Positions 20,792 through 29,271 of a stretch of 64,000 nucleotides of DNA are shown one piece after another; position 1 is the stretch's first letter, and every line of letters starts with the position of its first letter. The DNA comes from Rothia mucilaginosa. Lineage in GTDB: Bacteria; Actinomycetota; Actinomycetes; Actinomycetales; Micrococcaceae. The DNA lies in the NCBI RefSeq assembly GCF_001061665.1, contig NZ_JVSP01000006.1, positions 168,039 to 232,038 of the forward strand, written 5' to 3'. Made by a program: the position numbers and the translations under genes. The notes below the pieces were generated by a model. It did not search any database. It was not told the origin of the DNA and saw nothing but the letters and a program-made list of their open reading frames with translations.

Positions 20792-21520
20792 TTACTTGCT
20801 CTCGTTCAGAATCTGAGTGAGCTGATGTTCCGCCACGGAGAAGTCAATCGGCGCGTCGATGTCGACGCCCTCAACCTCGTTGAGCATGAACAAGTCAATC
20901 GTACCGCCGGGGTAGCCGGCCAGGCGGTTGTGGCGCTCAGTGTACACAGGAGTCTTCGTGATGTACATGGAGCCGTTCTCGCGGTAGCGGAAGGTTTCCT
21001 TAGTCAGCTCCTGACGGCGCGGACGGTGCATAATCTCGAAGGCTGCGGTGGGTTCCCCATCGGCGTGCCAGGTCCAAATGAACGGACCGATCGGGATCAC
21101 GCCGACCATGGAGTCCTTGTCGTTCTCGACGAACTGGCGGACCGCGCGTGCCAGGGTACCGGGCAGACGCACAGGGCTGGTTGCCTGCAGCAGCATGACG
21201 GCTTCGGGTGCCCAGCCGTTCTCGGTGTAGAACTCGATGGCGTGCTCGACGACCGGCTCGGTTGCGGTGGTGTCCTCCGCCAGGTGGGCCGGGCGGATGA
21301 ACGGCACCTCGGCACCGTACTCGCGGGCGATATCAGCCAGCTCGGCATCATCGGTGGAGACGACAACGCGCAGCTCGTGCTCACCGGCAAGCTCTTCCTT
21401 CGCGGCCAGGGCCTGCTCGATGGTCCACGCGACCAGCGGCTTACCCGCGATGGGGCGCAGGTTCTTACGCGGAATGCCCTTTGAGCCACCGCGTACGGGA
21501 ATGACGCAGAGAATACGCAT
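20792..21520 (-). CDS. neuA: acylneuraminate (CMP-nonulosonic acid) cytidylyltransferase
   Basis: A 242-residue CMP-sialic-acid-synthetase-like protein that activates a nonulosonic acid with CTP. The signature VIPVRGGSKGIPRKNLRPIAGKPL is near perfect for NeuA/LegF/PseF. VVSTDD follows near residue 58, and VMLLQATSPVR (about 113-123) is the second conserved block. The C-terminal phosphatase domain found in some NeuA proteins is absent, as is usual for bacteria with about 230 residues. The start overlaps the stop of the upstream transferase gene by one base. Which nonulosonate is used cannot be read from the motifs. Confidence 0.92.
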   Translation of the reverse strand: MRILCVIPVRGGSKGIPRKNLRPIAGKPLVAWTIEQALAAKEELAGEHELRVVVSTDDAELADIAREYGAEVPFIRPAHLAEDTTATEPVVEHAIEFYTENGWAPEAVMLLQATSPVRLPGTLARAVRQFVENDKDSMVGVIPIGPFIWTWHADGEPTAAFEIMHRPRRQELTKETFRYRENGSMYITKTPVYTERHNRLAGYPGGTIDLFMLNEVEGVDIDAPIDFSVAEHQLTQILNESK

Positions 21521-22620
21521 TATGCCTCCAGAGTTTCGATGATGAGTTCAGCGATGCGGCGTGCCGGTTCCTTCTCGGGCTGAACCGGGGCGGGGGTGGG
21601 TTCGCTCCCCCACCGGTTCATGCCGTAGCGGTCCCAGAATTCCACAAGCCATGCCGGCGGTGCCGGGTGGTACACCCAGGCCGGGATGCCGCGGATAGCC
21701 GCCTCCAGCACACCGGTGGAGAAAATCGACACGACGGGGTTCGGTACCTCGTTCAGAGGGGTTCCGGAACGATCGATGCGGATGCCTTCCTTCTCCCACA
21801 GCTTGTGGGTCAGCACCGACAGCTTGTCCTTCTCGCTCGGGTGCGGGCGGTAGATACCGCCGTACTTCTTCAGGAAGGAGTGCGCAGCGAAAGCGAAGGA
21901 TGCTCGCGGTAGCTCGGCGCCGTGCATCTGGCCCAAGAAGATTGGTTCCAGATCGTTCTGCTTCTGCGCCTCGGCGCCGGCGGCTTTCTGAGCGGCCAGG
22001 TAGAGCAGCTGGGAACCCACCGCGTGGGTGGTCACGTCGCGGCGACCCGACGCCCAGAACTCTGCGTCGGCTTCGCTGAACGCCAACAGAGTTGCGCCAA
22101 CCGGCAGGGGCGGTGCCTGCGGCACGAGCAGACCGTGCTGTACGACCCAGTACTCAGCACCAATCGCGCGAGAGTACTCGTAGGCGGCCGCGCCGCGGGC
22201 CAGGTAGTGGCCGAGGGAAAGGACCACGCGCACACCGGGCAGGAGCCCCTGCAGCTGGTCGCCCGTCACTTCCTGTTCGGTCCAGGCATCACGGCCGTAA
22301 CGCTCGGTGGCGTACTGGCCGTTGAGGTACTCCGAGGCATCCTCGGGGACCCACAGGGCCACGCCCACGTTCTCGAGGTACTTGAGCGGCTCCAGAAGGG
22401 AGTTACGGCTCGTCGGAGAGAAAGAATCGAGCACAATGAGCACGCGGGGTACGGCGCCTCGGGTATAGAGAACACCGCCAACAGGGGCTTCCTGTTCCGC
22501 CGCGCCCCCGCGCAGACGTCCGATAAGGCTGCGGGCCTCGCCCTTAGCCCAGCGCAGGGTGTTCTGGCGCTTCTGCCAGGCGGCCCATGCATCAATGTCG
22601 AGGGGGTAGGTTAGGCCCAT
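21520..22620 (-). CDS. putative glycosyltransferase, polysialyltransferase/CDP-glycerol-transferase-like
   Basis: A 366-residue soluble protein that I recognise only partly. It has a GT-B look: a Rossmann-like start (RVLIVLDSFSPTSRNSLLEPLKYL), YWVVQHGLLVPQAPPLP in the middle, then IYRPHPSEKDKLSVL and VSIFSTGVLEAAIRGIPAWVYHP. The HG, RPHP and late S/T-rich loop resemble bacterial polysialyl- and glycerophosphate transferases that use CMP- or CDP-linked donors. Sitting directly upstream of neuA, it is the best candidate for the enzyme that uses the CMP-nonulosonate. This link is inference from motifs and position. Confidence 0.6.
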   Translation of the reverse strand: MGLTYPLDIDAWAAWQKRQNTLRWAKGEARSLIGRLRGGAAEQEAPVGGVLYTRGAVPRVLIVLDSFSPTSRNSLLEPLKYLENVGVALWVPEDASEYLNGQYATERYGRDAWTEQEVTGDQLQGLLPGVRVVLSLGHYLARGAAAYEYSRAIGAEYWVVQHGLLVPQAPPLPVGATLLAFSEADAEFWASGRRDVTTHAVGSQLLYLAAQKAAGAEAQKQNDLEPIFLGQMHGAELPRASFAFAAHSFLKKYGGIYRPHPSEKDKLSVLTHKLWEKEGIRIDRSGTPLNEVPNPVVSIFSTGVLEAAIRGIPAWVYHPAPPAWLVEFWDRYGMNRWGSEPTPAPVQPEKEPARRIAELIIETLEA

Positions 22621-23609
22621 AGCTGCTCCAAAATCTTGACGCGCTGATCAAAGGTGTGCTCGGCCAGGGTTCGCTTCTGACCGGCTTCACGAATCTTTCG
22701 CGCCCACTTCGGGTCACGGAAAATGCGGGTACAAATCTCGATGAGCTCATCGATGCTCTCGTACACCAGAACCTCTTCACCCGGAATGTAGTAGCGGTCC
22801 ACGTCGGGGCGATCAATCACCTGCAGGGCGCCAACGCCGGGCGCCTCGAAGGTACGCATGGTGAAGCCGTCCTGGTTGTTGTGGATGTTCAGGGTGGCCG
22901 GGGAGGACGCCATGATGCCGTAGGCCTCGGAGCGGTCGATGTCGCGGCCGGCGGGAACGCCGGAGTCCTTGAACTGCTTGGTGCGCAGAATATCGTAGGG
23001 GTGACGCGACCAGGCACGGCCGTAGGCACGCACCGGCAGACCGGCGGCGACGAGGGCCTGCAGGGTCTCCTCACGGTTGGGGTACTTGGCGCCCACAAAG
23101 TTAATGGAGTCCTCGCGGACAGGAACAATCGGGCAGTGGGTGTCGTAGGCGTTGGGCATGTCGAGCACCTCGAAGCCCTGCTCACGCAGGTGCTGCGCGT
23201 CCAGCGGGCTGTAGCTTGCCAGCGAGCCCAGGTGGTGCAGGTCCTCTTCGGTGTAGCTCATGCGGCGCATCTCGTCGTAGAGCCAGGTGCCGTAGCGAAC
23301 GCCGGAGGTCTCCAGCAGGTCCCACCATTCGCGGGAGAGCATATCGCCCTTAATGACCAGCACAATATCGGGACGGAACTCGTTGAAAGCATCGATAGCC
23401 TTACGGGTTGCCTGAGCCGCGAAGCTTTCGGGGCGGTACTTCTCGGGTAGCTCGTGGGCGAGCTTGTTGAGGATGCGCTCGGACAGAGTACCGGGGGCAT
23501 CGTAGATGTGGGTGCGCACATCGTATCCGTGCACTTCCAGGGATGCTTGAATCGCCTTCCAGTACCCGTGGAATGCGGGTGAGAGTAGTAGAAGTTTGGG
23601 CTGAGTCAT
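22611..23609 (-). CDS. CgeB-like glycosyltransferase
   Basis: A 332-residue protein with the two-domain layout of CgeB/DUF3880-type glycosyltransferases. The N-terminal half has LLLLSPAFHGYWKAIQASLE and PDIVLVIKGDML. The C-terminal half has INFVGAKYPNREETLQALVAAGLPVRAYG, LNIHNNQDGFTMRTFEAPGVGALQVIDRPDVDRYY and a final HTFDQRVKIL, which correspond to the Glyco_trans_1_2 donor domain. It overlaps the next gene by ten bases. The sugar is unknown. Confidence 0.8.
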   Translation of the reverse strand: MTQPKLLLLSPAFHGYWKAIQASLEVHGYDVRTHIYDAPGTLSERILNKLAHELPEKYRPESFAAQATRKAIDAFNEFRPDIVLVIKGDMLSREWWDLLETSGVRYGTWLYDEMRRMSYTEEDLHHLGSLASYSPLDAQHLREQGFEVLDMPNAYDTHCPIVPVREDSINFVGAKYPNREETLQALVAAGLPVRAYGRAWSRHPYDILRTKQFKDSGVPAGRDIDRSEAYGIMASSPATLNIHNNQDGFTMRTFEAPGVGALQVIDRPDVDRYYIPGEEVLVYESIDELIEICTRIFRDPKWARKIREAGQKRTLAEHTFDQRVKILEQLWA

Positions 23610-23758
23610 ATGAGGAATGGATCCTGTCGGCGTTTGCTATAAGAACCCGCAGGGCAAAACCGTGCGGTGCTATGTGTTGGAGTGAAGCAGAGAGGCACGT
23701 TTCAAGCAGAGCTTGCGCTCAAACATACCTACTAAAATTTTACAACGAAAGCAGAAGA

Positions 23759-23825
23759 TGACACATGCTTACGCAGTGTGTCACCTCCAACGTTTAGCTA
23801 TGGGGCGCTCCGCACCGGGTGCGGA
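23759..23825 (-). terminator. two short hairpins downstream of the GT2 gene
   Basis: TCCGCACC/GGTGCGGA (23809-23825) and TGACACA/TGTGTCA (23759-23783) lie in the 224-base gap between two minus-strand glycosyltransferase genes. Neither has a clear T-run, so they may only partly reduce read-through. I see no gene in the gap. Confidence 0.4.
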
Positions 23826-23833
23826 CACTAGAG

Positions 23834-24754
23834 CTAGTTTTCGCGGCGCTCGGCCTTGGCGATGCGCTCCAGGTCGGCGGCGAGGAACCCGCGAGCGTCT
23901 ACATCCTTATTGCGCAGCGCACGCACAGAGTTCACGAGGAAGTTCGCGTAGCTGGTCGCACGCAGGGCTACGGCCAGCTTCTTTTCCCAGCCCCACTTGT
24001 CGGCGTAGATGAAGCGTGCGGTGGTCAGCCACTGGATGCGACGCTCCGAGGGGGAAGATCCGCCGCCCTCGTGGGTAACGGTCACCGAGGGAATCAGGTA
24101 GCGGTCCACGCCGGCCTGCGAAAGGCGGTACTGGAAGTCCACCTCTTCGCTATTCATGTAGAAGCGCTCGTCCATGCCGCCGAGGCGGTTGAATACGGCG
24201 CGAGGCACGACCATGCAGGCACCCATAACCCAGTCGACCTTCGCGTCGGAGGTTCCGGTGCATGCCTCAACATCGTGTCCAACGCCGCGGTGCCACCACT
24301 TCGTCGGCTTGAAGCGAGCCAGCGGGGTGAACCATTCCCAGGCGATATGTCCGGCGGTGGGAAACTTGCGGGCCACCCACTGCTGCTGGCCGTCGTGGCC
24401 GATGACCTGCGGGCTGGCCAGAACCTGGCCGTGTGCCTCGGCTGCGGCGAGCATGCGGGAGATGAAGGTGTCATCCAGCTCCAGGTCGCTGTTGAGGATG
24501 AACACCCACTCGCCGGTCGCGGCAGCGACGCCGGAGTTCACGGCCTTACCGAAGCCGCCGTTGACGGCACGGCGCACGACGGTCACGCCCTCAACCTCGG
24601 GGAAGGGAACGGGCGAGACGTCGTCCGAAACGAGGATCTCGACATCGGAGGGGTCAATCCCCTTCTGCGCGCGGAGGGTGTCAATAATGGCGAGCACGGG
24701 TTCCGGCTCGCCGTAGAAAGGAATAACCGCAGATACACGGGGAGTATGAGTCAC
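23834..24754 (-). CDS. glycosyltransferase, GT2 family (rhamnosyltransferase-like)
   Basis: A 306-residue GT-A enzyme: VSAVIPFYGEPEPVLAIIDTL at the N-terminus, ILVSDDVSP (about 41-49), the metal-binding LNSDLELD (about 91-98) and a late WVMGACMVVPRAVFNRLGGMDERFYMNSEEVDF segment. The combination NGGFGKAVNSG plus GACMVVPR...GGMDERFYM is typical of WbbL-like rhamnosyltransferases. With a complete dTDP-rhamnose pathway in the same locus, rhamnose transfer is likely but not proven. Confidence 0.87.
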   Translation of the reverse strand: MTHTPRVSAVIPFYGEPEPVLAIIDTLRAQKGIDPSDVEILVSDDVSPVPFPEVEGVTVVRRAVNGGFGKAVNSGVAAATGEWVFILNSDLELDDTFISRMLAAAEAHGQVLASPQVIGHDGQQQWVARKFPTAGHIAWEWFTPLARFKPTKWWHRGVGHDVEACTGTSDAKVDWVMGACMVVPRAVFNRLGGMDERFYMNSEEVDFQYRLSQAGVDRYLIPSVTVTHEGGGSSPSERRIQWLTTARFIYADKWGWEKKLAVALRATSYANFLVNSVRALRNKDVDARGFLAADLERIAKAERREN

Positions 24755-24803
24755 AATATATCCTTTGAGTGAGGCGCCTGAAAATCACAAGCGATAGAAG
24801 GTT

Positions 24804-24853
24804 AAATATGGGGGCGACCGTATCTATATCTCTATACGATCACCCCCATATTT
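24804..24853 (-). terminator. terminator of the ABC exporter gene
   Basis: The 11-bp outer stem (24804-24814 with 24843-24853) continues with an imperfect inner stem around CGTAT/ATACG. It lies four bases after the ABC gene stop and 50 bases before the next minus-strand gene. Confidence 0.7.
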
Positions 24854-24857
24854 TCAA

Positions 24858-26675
24858 TTAGTCGGGCAGCTGGCCCAGGCGAACGAGGTTCGCAAATTCT
24901 TCGTTGGCCGCCTGAACTTCCTTGAAAGTTCCCTTATTGGCGATGCGGCCCTGGGAGAGGTACACCAGCTGATCAACGTTACGCACCGTGGAAAGACGGT
25001 GAGCCACGATAATCACGGTAATCTCCTTGGAGATGCGGTTAATGGTCTGAGTAATCTTGTGCTCAGTCTCATTGTCCAGCGCACTGGTTGCCTCGTCCAT
25101 AACCAGCAGGCTCGGGTTGCGGTACATTGCACGCGCAATACCCACACGCTGACGCTGACCACCAGAGAGGCGGTTACCGTTCTCACCAATCGGAGTGTTG
25201 ATGCCATCTTCCAAGGTCTCGACAACGGGCATCAGCTCCGCCAGCTCAAGGCAGTAGAGCACTCGCTCATCATCGATGTACTGCTTGGGAATGCCGAAGG
25301 CGACAGCCTCACGCAGAGTACCGTTACCCAGGTACGGATCCTGAGGAACATAACCAATCTTCTGGTACCAAGCATGCAGGTCAGCGTGGATGTCCTTACC
25401 CTGGCTAGAAATCGTGCCGCTCGTCGGGGTCAGCAGACCAAGAATCAAGTCAACCAGAGTAGTCTTACCCGAACCGGAGCCACCCACGAAAGCAACCGAG
25501 GTACCAGCCGGCACATCCAGCTGAATGTCTTTGAGAACGTCCTTATCACCATCCGGGTAACGGTAGACCAGGTCGTCAATTTGAACATCCACGGGGTCAA
25601 TTCCCGAGTTGATGATGGTTGCCGGATCAATTTCATCCTTGAACTCAACCATCTGCAGGCGCTGCTCTTCGGGGCTCATCGAGCGGATAACCTTAGCAAC
25701 CTCTTCACTAGCGAACTCGTTCGCACGGATACCGCCCAGGGAGGCAATCATACGGGTCGCGTTCGGAAGGATGCGGATACATGCGGTTGCGAAAAGCATC
25801 AGGGAGGGAAGACCATCAGCACCCTGAGTCGAAGTCACCAAAGCCAGCAGACCAGCGATACCCACGATGAAAATAATTTCAAGCGAATACTTGGGGAAGT
25901 CGTTCAGGAACGAGAGGTTAACATCGCTTTTAACGCTTCGTACTGCGGGCTCGCGGTACTGCTCGATAGCAGCCTTGTGTGCATTCGTAATACGAATTTC
26001 GCGGAAACCCCTGATGTCGTCCAGCAGGAAGCGCAAAGCGTCTCGACCGGCACGTGCCGTTATCTCACCATACTTCGCGTTACCGCGGCGCAAGAAGAGC
26101 TGCATGATAGCGATGGTGATGCCGAAGTATGCGAAAGCAACCAGCGCAGGAATCGGCATGACGCACAGAATCATGATGAGCAGCACGATGATAGACAGGA
26201 AATCGCCCACAAAGTTAATAATTGATCCCACAAAACCGCGGTACGCAAACACCACGTAGGTGCTAATCAGGTATGCGGTTTCTTCAGGCTGAGACTTCTT
26301 GTGGTTGAAGTAGCTATCCTTCATGTAATGATTGAGGATTGTCGTCGACGTCGCCAACTGCTGGTAACCCGTAAATTTCAGGCTCCAGCGCTTAAAGAGG
26401 AGCGCAGCGATACCCTTAATCACAAAGGCGAGCACCAGGACAATACCCAAGTAGAGCACCAAATCAGAACGCGGAGGGTTGCCGAAGATATCAGAAATTA
26501 CAGCCAGGTAGCCGGTAATTTCAGCGCCCATCGCAATATTCATGATGGGAAGAACAGCAGCAACACCGACCATTTCCATTAGCGAAAGAAGGAATAGGCC
26601 GATTAGATTCACAATTAGTAGCGTAAAGCTCCGTCCTGGGAAAAAGATACGAAGCTTAGTGTAAATACTCTTCAT
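24858..26675 (-). CDS. ABC exporter with fused membrane and ATPase domains (candidate lipid-linked glycan flippase, PglK/MsbA-like)
   Basis: A 605-residue half-transporter. Six transmembrane helices occupy about residues 12-320, and the ATPase domain follows with Walker A GGSGSGKTT, signature LSGGQRQRVGIARAM, Walker B LLVMDEATSALD and a switch HRLSTVRN. Half-transporters of this type flip lipid-linked oligosaccharides (PglK) or lipids (MsbA). No Wzx-type flippase is visible in the locus, so this protein is the best candidate for moving the repeat unit across the membrane. ATG 26675 has GAGGA close before it; a reading to 26735 adds 20 residues without support. It probably heads the minus-strand operon. 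AT-richer than its neighbours. Confidence 0.88.
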   Translation of the reverse strand: MKSIYTKLRIFFPGRSFTLLIVNLIGLFLLSLMEMVGVAAVLPIMNIAMGAEITGYLAVISDIFGNPPRSDLVLYLGIVLVLAFVIKGIAALLFKRWSLKFTGYQQLATSTTILNHYMKDSYFNHKKSQPEETAYLISTYVVFAYRGFVGSIINFVGDFLSIIVLLIMILCVMPIPALVAFAYFGITIAIMQLFLRRGNAKYGEITARAGRDALRFLLDDIRGFREIRITNAHKAAIEQYREPAVRSVKSDVNLSFLNDFPKYSLEIIFIVGIAGLLALVTSTQGADGLPSLMLFATACIRILPNATRMIASLGGIRANEFASEEVAKVIRSMSPEEQRLQMVEFKDEIDPATIINSGIDPVDVQIDDLVYRYPDGDKDVLKDIQLDVPAGTSVAFVGGSGSGKTTLVDLILGLLTPTSGTISSQGKDIHADLHAWYQKIGYVPQDPYLGNGTLREAVAFGIPKQYIDDERVLYCLELAELMPVVETLEDGINTPIGENGNRLSGGQRQRVGIARAMYRNPSLLVMDEATSALDNETEHKITQTINRISKEITVIIVAHRLSTVRNVDQLVYLSQGRIANKGTFKEVQAANEEFANLVRLGQLPD

Positions 26676-26997
26676 TGGTCCTCGTTGGTGAGTGTTTGCA
26701 CTGGCTTCCGAGTGAGAAGAAGCCCAGCATTTCACGCCAATTCTAGCATGTGACCTCTAAACCCTTTCGCTATAAAGTTTGTACTTTAGGTCATCATCAC
26801 GTCCCCAAGTTGAAGCTTTCAGAGCGACCTACATTGAAGATGTATCGGACGAGGCATTAGGGAATTCGCCACACTCGAGATTCAGAGACCTTTGAAGAGT
26901 CAAGCAACTCGGTATGATAGATACTATTCGTTCAACTTCACCCGACACTTCCGGCTTCCCTGTTCACCGTTGGGTACGTCAAGAGAAAAGGCTTTTG
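26676..26997. other. 322-base divergent intergenic region, AT-rich
   Basis: It separates the divergent ABC exporter and phosphatase genes and so must hold the promoters of both arms of the locus edge. A TTGAAG (26892-26897) and a TATGAT (26913-26918) face the phosphatase gene with a 15-base spacer. A bulged inverted repeat, TGACCT at 26751-26756 and AGGTCA at 26787-26792, could be an operator. No open frame in it looks coding. Confidence 0.45.
26892..26918 (+). promoter_or_regulatory. candidate promoter of the tyrosine phosphatase gene
   Basis: TTGAAG and TATGAT with a 15-base spacer, which is short. The predicted start site near 26925 would give a leader of about 70 bases ending in the Shine-Dalgarno AAAAGG before ATG 26998. 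Confidence 0.4.
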
Positions 26998-28164
26998 ATG
27001 GGCATCTTCAACATCAAGTCCTTGAAGGACAAGTACACCCGGGGCTCCGCAGAGGAGATCACCGACTCCTCCAAGGCCCCCGAAACCACCGCGACTACTG
27101 CGCCGGCATCCGCCCCCTCCATTGCGGAAGGGGTCCGCTCGCTGATCCAGAACAACCCCGACCTGGCAGGCAAGAACCGCCGCGGGGCCGCCCAGCGCTC
27201 CATGGTCCCTTCGGGTTCGCTCCGCGAAGTCATGGGCGAGTATGAGGCTCACTCCCCCGCCGAGGTCGCCGCTCAGACGCCCCTTCCCAAGGCATCCGAG
27301 CCTTCCCGCGCCGAAGAAATCTCTGAGGACGGCACCGTCACCATTGATGCGCAGCTGCTGAACCTCACCGAAACCTCGGGTACCGCCGCCGATATCCTCC
27401 CCCTGGACGAACCGTCTGCAGAGGGCTCCTCCTCACGCTCCGTTCACGTCGAGGAACACCACGCACCCACCGTCGCTTCGGGTGTTCTGGCCGACACCGC
27501 AGAAGAGCCTGCTCCGACAGCCCTCGCGGCACGTGAGGAGACCGCAAGTGCCCCGCAGGGGGAACGCGAACGCACCCCGCTGTTCAAGCTCTCCCCCGGC
27601 ACCTTCACCCGTAGCGGCGCCCACGACACCGACGGCCCCTTCCAGGCGCTCTTCGTGTGCACCGGCAACATTGCCCGCAGCGCCTCCGGCGAGGTTATTT
27701 CCAAGCACCTGGCCGCAGAGTACGGGCTGGAGGACAAGTGGACCTTCGCCAGCGCCGGTACCGGCGCGCTGGTCGGTCAGGGCGTGTACGAGCTCATCGC
27801 CAACGAGCTCATCGAGCGTGGCTACAACCCCGAGGGTTTCGCCTCCCGTCAGCTGACCGAGGAGATCATTAAGAACGCGACCATCATCCTGGTCGCGGAG
27901 AAGGTGCACGCCGACTGGATCGTGCGCGAGTGGCCCCAGTACCACTCCAAGATCGTGCTGCTCAAGCAGGCTGCTCGCCTTCGTGAGGAAGCGCGCCGTG
28001 CCGAGCCGCTCTCTTACCTCTACTCCTACGGTGGCACTCCCCTCGCGAGCGATAAGCTCGAGGACCCCTACCGTCGAGGCCCGGCGGCCGCGAAGAAGGC
28101 CGTAGACGAGGTTGAAGAGTCGCTACGCGTGATTCTGCCGTGGCTGGCGCGAGCCCACCGCTAA
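26998..28164 (+). CDS. low-molecular-weight protein-tyrosine phosphatase with long disordered N-terminal extension
   Basis: A 388-residue protein. The C-terminal 170 residues are an LMW-PTP: the P-loop VCTGNIARSAS (catalytic C221, R227) and the general-acid loop EDPYRRGP (D356). LMW-PTPs normally have about 150 residues. Here some 215 residues rich in Ala, Pro, Glu, Ser and Thr precede the domain, beginning with a basic segment (FNIKSLKDKYTR) that could contact the membrane or a partner. Family members such as Wzb/Etp/CapC-type enzymes dephosphorylate BY-kinases; the kinase at 8649 is the obvious partner. ATG 26998 follows AAAAGG. Confidence 0.88.
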   Translation: MGIFNIKSLKDKYTRGSAEEITDSSKAPETTATTAPASAPSIAEGVRSLIQNNPDLAGKNRRGAAQRSMVPSGSLREVMGEYEAHSPAEVAAQTPLPKASEPSRAEEISEDGTVTIDAQLLNLTETSGTAADILPLDEPSAEGSSSRSVHVEEHHAPTVASGVLADTAEEPAPTALAAREETASAPQGERERTPLFKLSPGTFTRSGAHDTDGPFQALFVCTGNIARSASGEVISKHLAAEYGLEDKWTFASAGTGALVGQGVYELIANELIERGYNPEGFASRQLTEEIIKNATIILVAEKVHADWIVREWPQYHSKIVLLKQAARLREEARRAEPLSYLYSYGGTPLASDKLEDPYRRGPAAAKKAVDEVEESLRVILPWLARAHR

Positions 28165-28210
28165 ATCTCCGCAATACAGAATCTGCAGGGGCCTGTCCCT
28201 TCAGAAACGT

Positions 28211-28254
28211 AGAAAATCCCCCGCTACCACAACCGTGGTAGCGGGGGATTTTCT
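28211..28254. terminator. bidirectional terminator with a 20-bp perfect stem
   Basis: Left arm 28211-28230, right arm 28235-28254, loop AACC, flanking A- and T-runs. It lies between the convergent phosphatase and prs genes. Confidence 0.95.
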
Positions 28255-28270
28255 ATAGCCTATTCAAGCC

Positions 28271-29251
28271 CTAGTGATCGAAAATCTCGGTCACGGAGCC
28301 CTCGTCAAAGACCTCGCGAATAGCGCGAGCGATGAGGGGCGCGATGGAGAGAACGGTCAGGTTCTCGAAGCGCTTTTCCTCCGGGACGGGCAGGGTGTTG
28401 GTCACCACGACCTCGACCGCGCCGCACTCGGACAGACGCTCAACGGCGGGATCGGAGAGAACCGGGTGGGTTGCCGCGATGATAACTTCCTTCGCGCCCT
28501 TATCCATGAGGACCTTCACGGCGCCGGCGATGGTTCCGCCGGTGTCAATCATGTCGTCAATCAGCACGCAGGTGCGGCCCTCAACGTTACCCACAACGGT
28601 CTTGGAGACCGCGTGGTTCGGAACGTTGATGTCTCGGGTCTTGTGCACGAAGGCCAGGGGTGCGCCGTTCAGCAGGGTGGCCCAGTGCTCGGCCACGCGC
28701 ACACGACCGGTGTCCGGGGACACCACGGTCACGTTCGACAGGTCCTCAACGCGCTCGCGGATGTGCTTAGCCAGCACCGGAATTGCGAAGAGGTGGTCCA
28801 GCGGGCCGTCGAAGAAGCCCTGAATCTGCGAGGTGTGCAGATCGACGCACATCAGGCGATCCGCGCCGGCGGTCTTGTACAGGTCAGAAATCAGGCGAGC
28901 CGAGATGGGTTCGCGACCCTTGTGCTTCTTGTCCTGACGAGCGTAGGGGTAGAACGGGGACACCACGGTAATGGAGCGAGCGGAGGCACGCTTGAGCGCA
29001 TCAATCATGATGAGCTGCTCCATGAGCCACTCGTTAATCGGTGCCGGGTGCGACTGAATCACGAATGCGTCCGCACCGCGCACAGACTCCTCAAAACGGA
29101 CGTAGGTCTCGCCGTTGGCGAAGGTATATGCGGAGGTGGGCAACAGGTCGTGGTCAAGGGCCTGCGCAATCTCCTCGGCGAGCTTGGGGTGTGCTCGACC
29201 GGAGACCACTACAAGCTTGCGCTCACCGGGGTTGGTAATCTCGCTACTCAT
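28271..29251 (-). CDS. prs: ribose-phosphate pyrophosphokinase
   Basis: A 326-residue class I PRPP synthetase making 5-phosphoribosyl-1-pyrophosphate for nucleotide, histidine and tryptophan synthesis. The SGRAHPKLAEEIA start, the MCVDLHTSQIQGFFD block (divalent-cation site), FPYARQDKK-like SPFYPYARQDKKHKGREPIS and the PRPP loop VLIDDMIDTGGT are all present. It starts 20 bases after glmU on the same strand, the usual actinobacterial glmU-prs pair. In relatives rplY-pth often follow; here the polysaccharide locus intervenes. Confidence 0.97.
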   Translation of the reverse strand: MSSEITNPGERKLVVVSGRAHPKLAEEIAQALDHDLLPTSAYTFANGETYVRFEESVRGADAFVIQSHPAPINEWLMEQLIMIDALKRASARSITVVSPFYPYARQDKKHKGREPISARLISDLYKTAGADRLMCVDLHTSQIQGFFDGPLDHLFAIPVLAKHIRERVEDLSNVTVVSPDTGRVRVAEHWATLLNGAPLAFVHKTRDINVPNHAVSKTVVGNVEGRTCVLIDDMIDTGGTIAGAVKVLMDKGAKEVIIAATHPVLSDPAVERLSECGAVEVVVTNTLPVPEEKRFENLTVLSIAPLIARAIREVFDEGSVTEIFDH

Positions 29252-29271
29252 GGTGTTGTTCTTTCCTCGGA

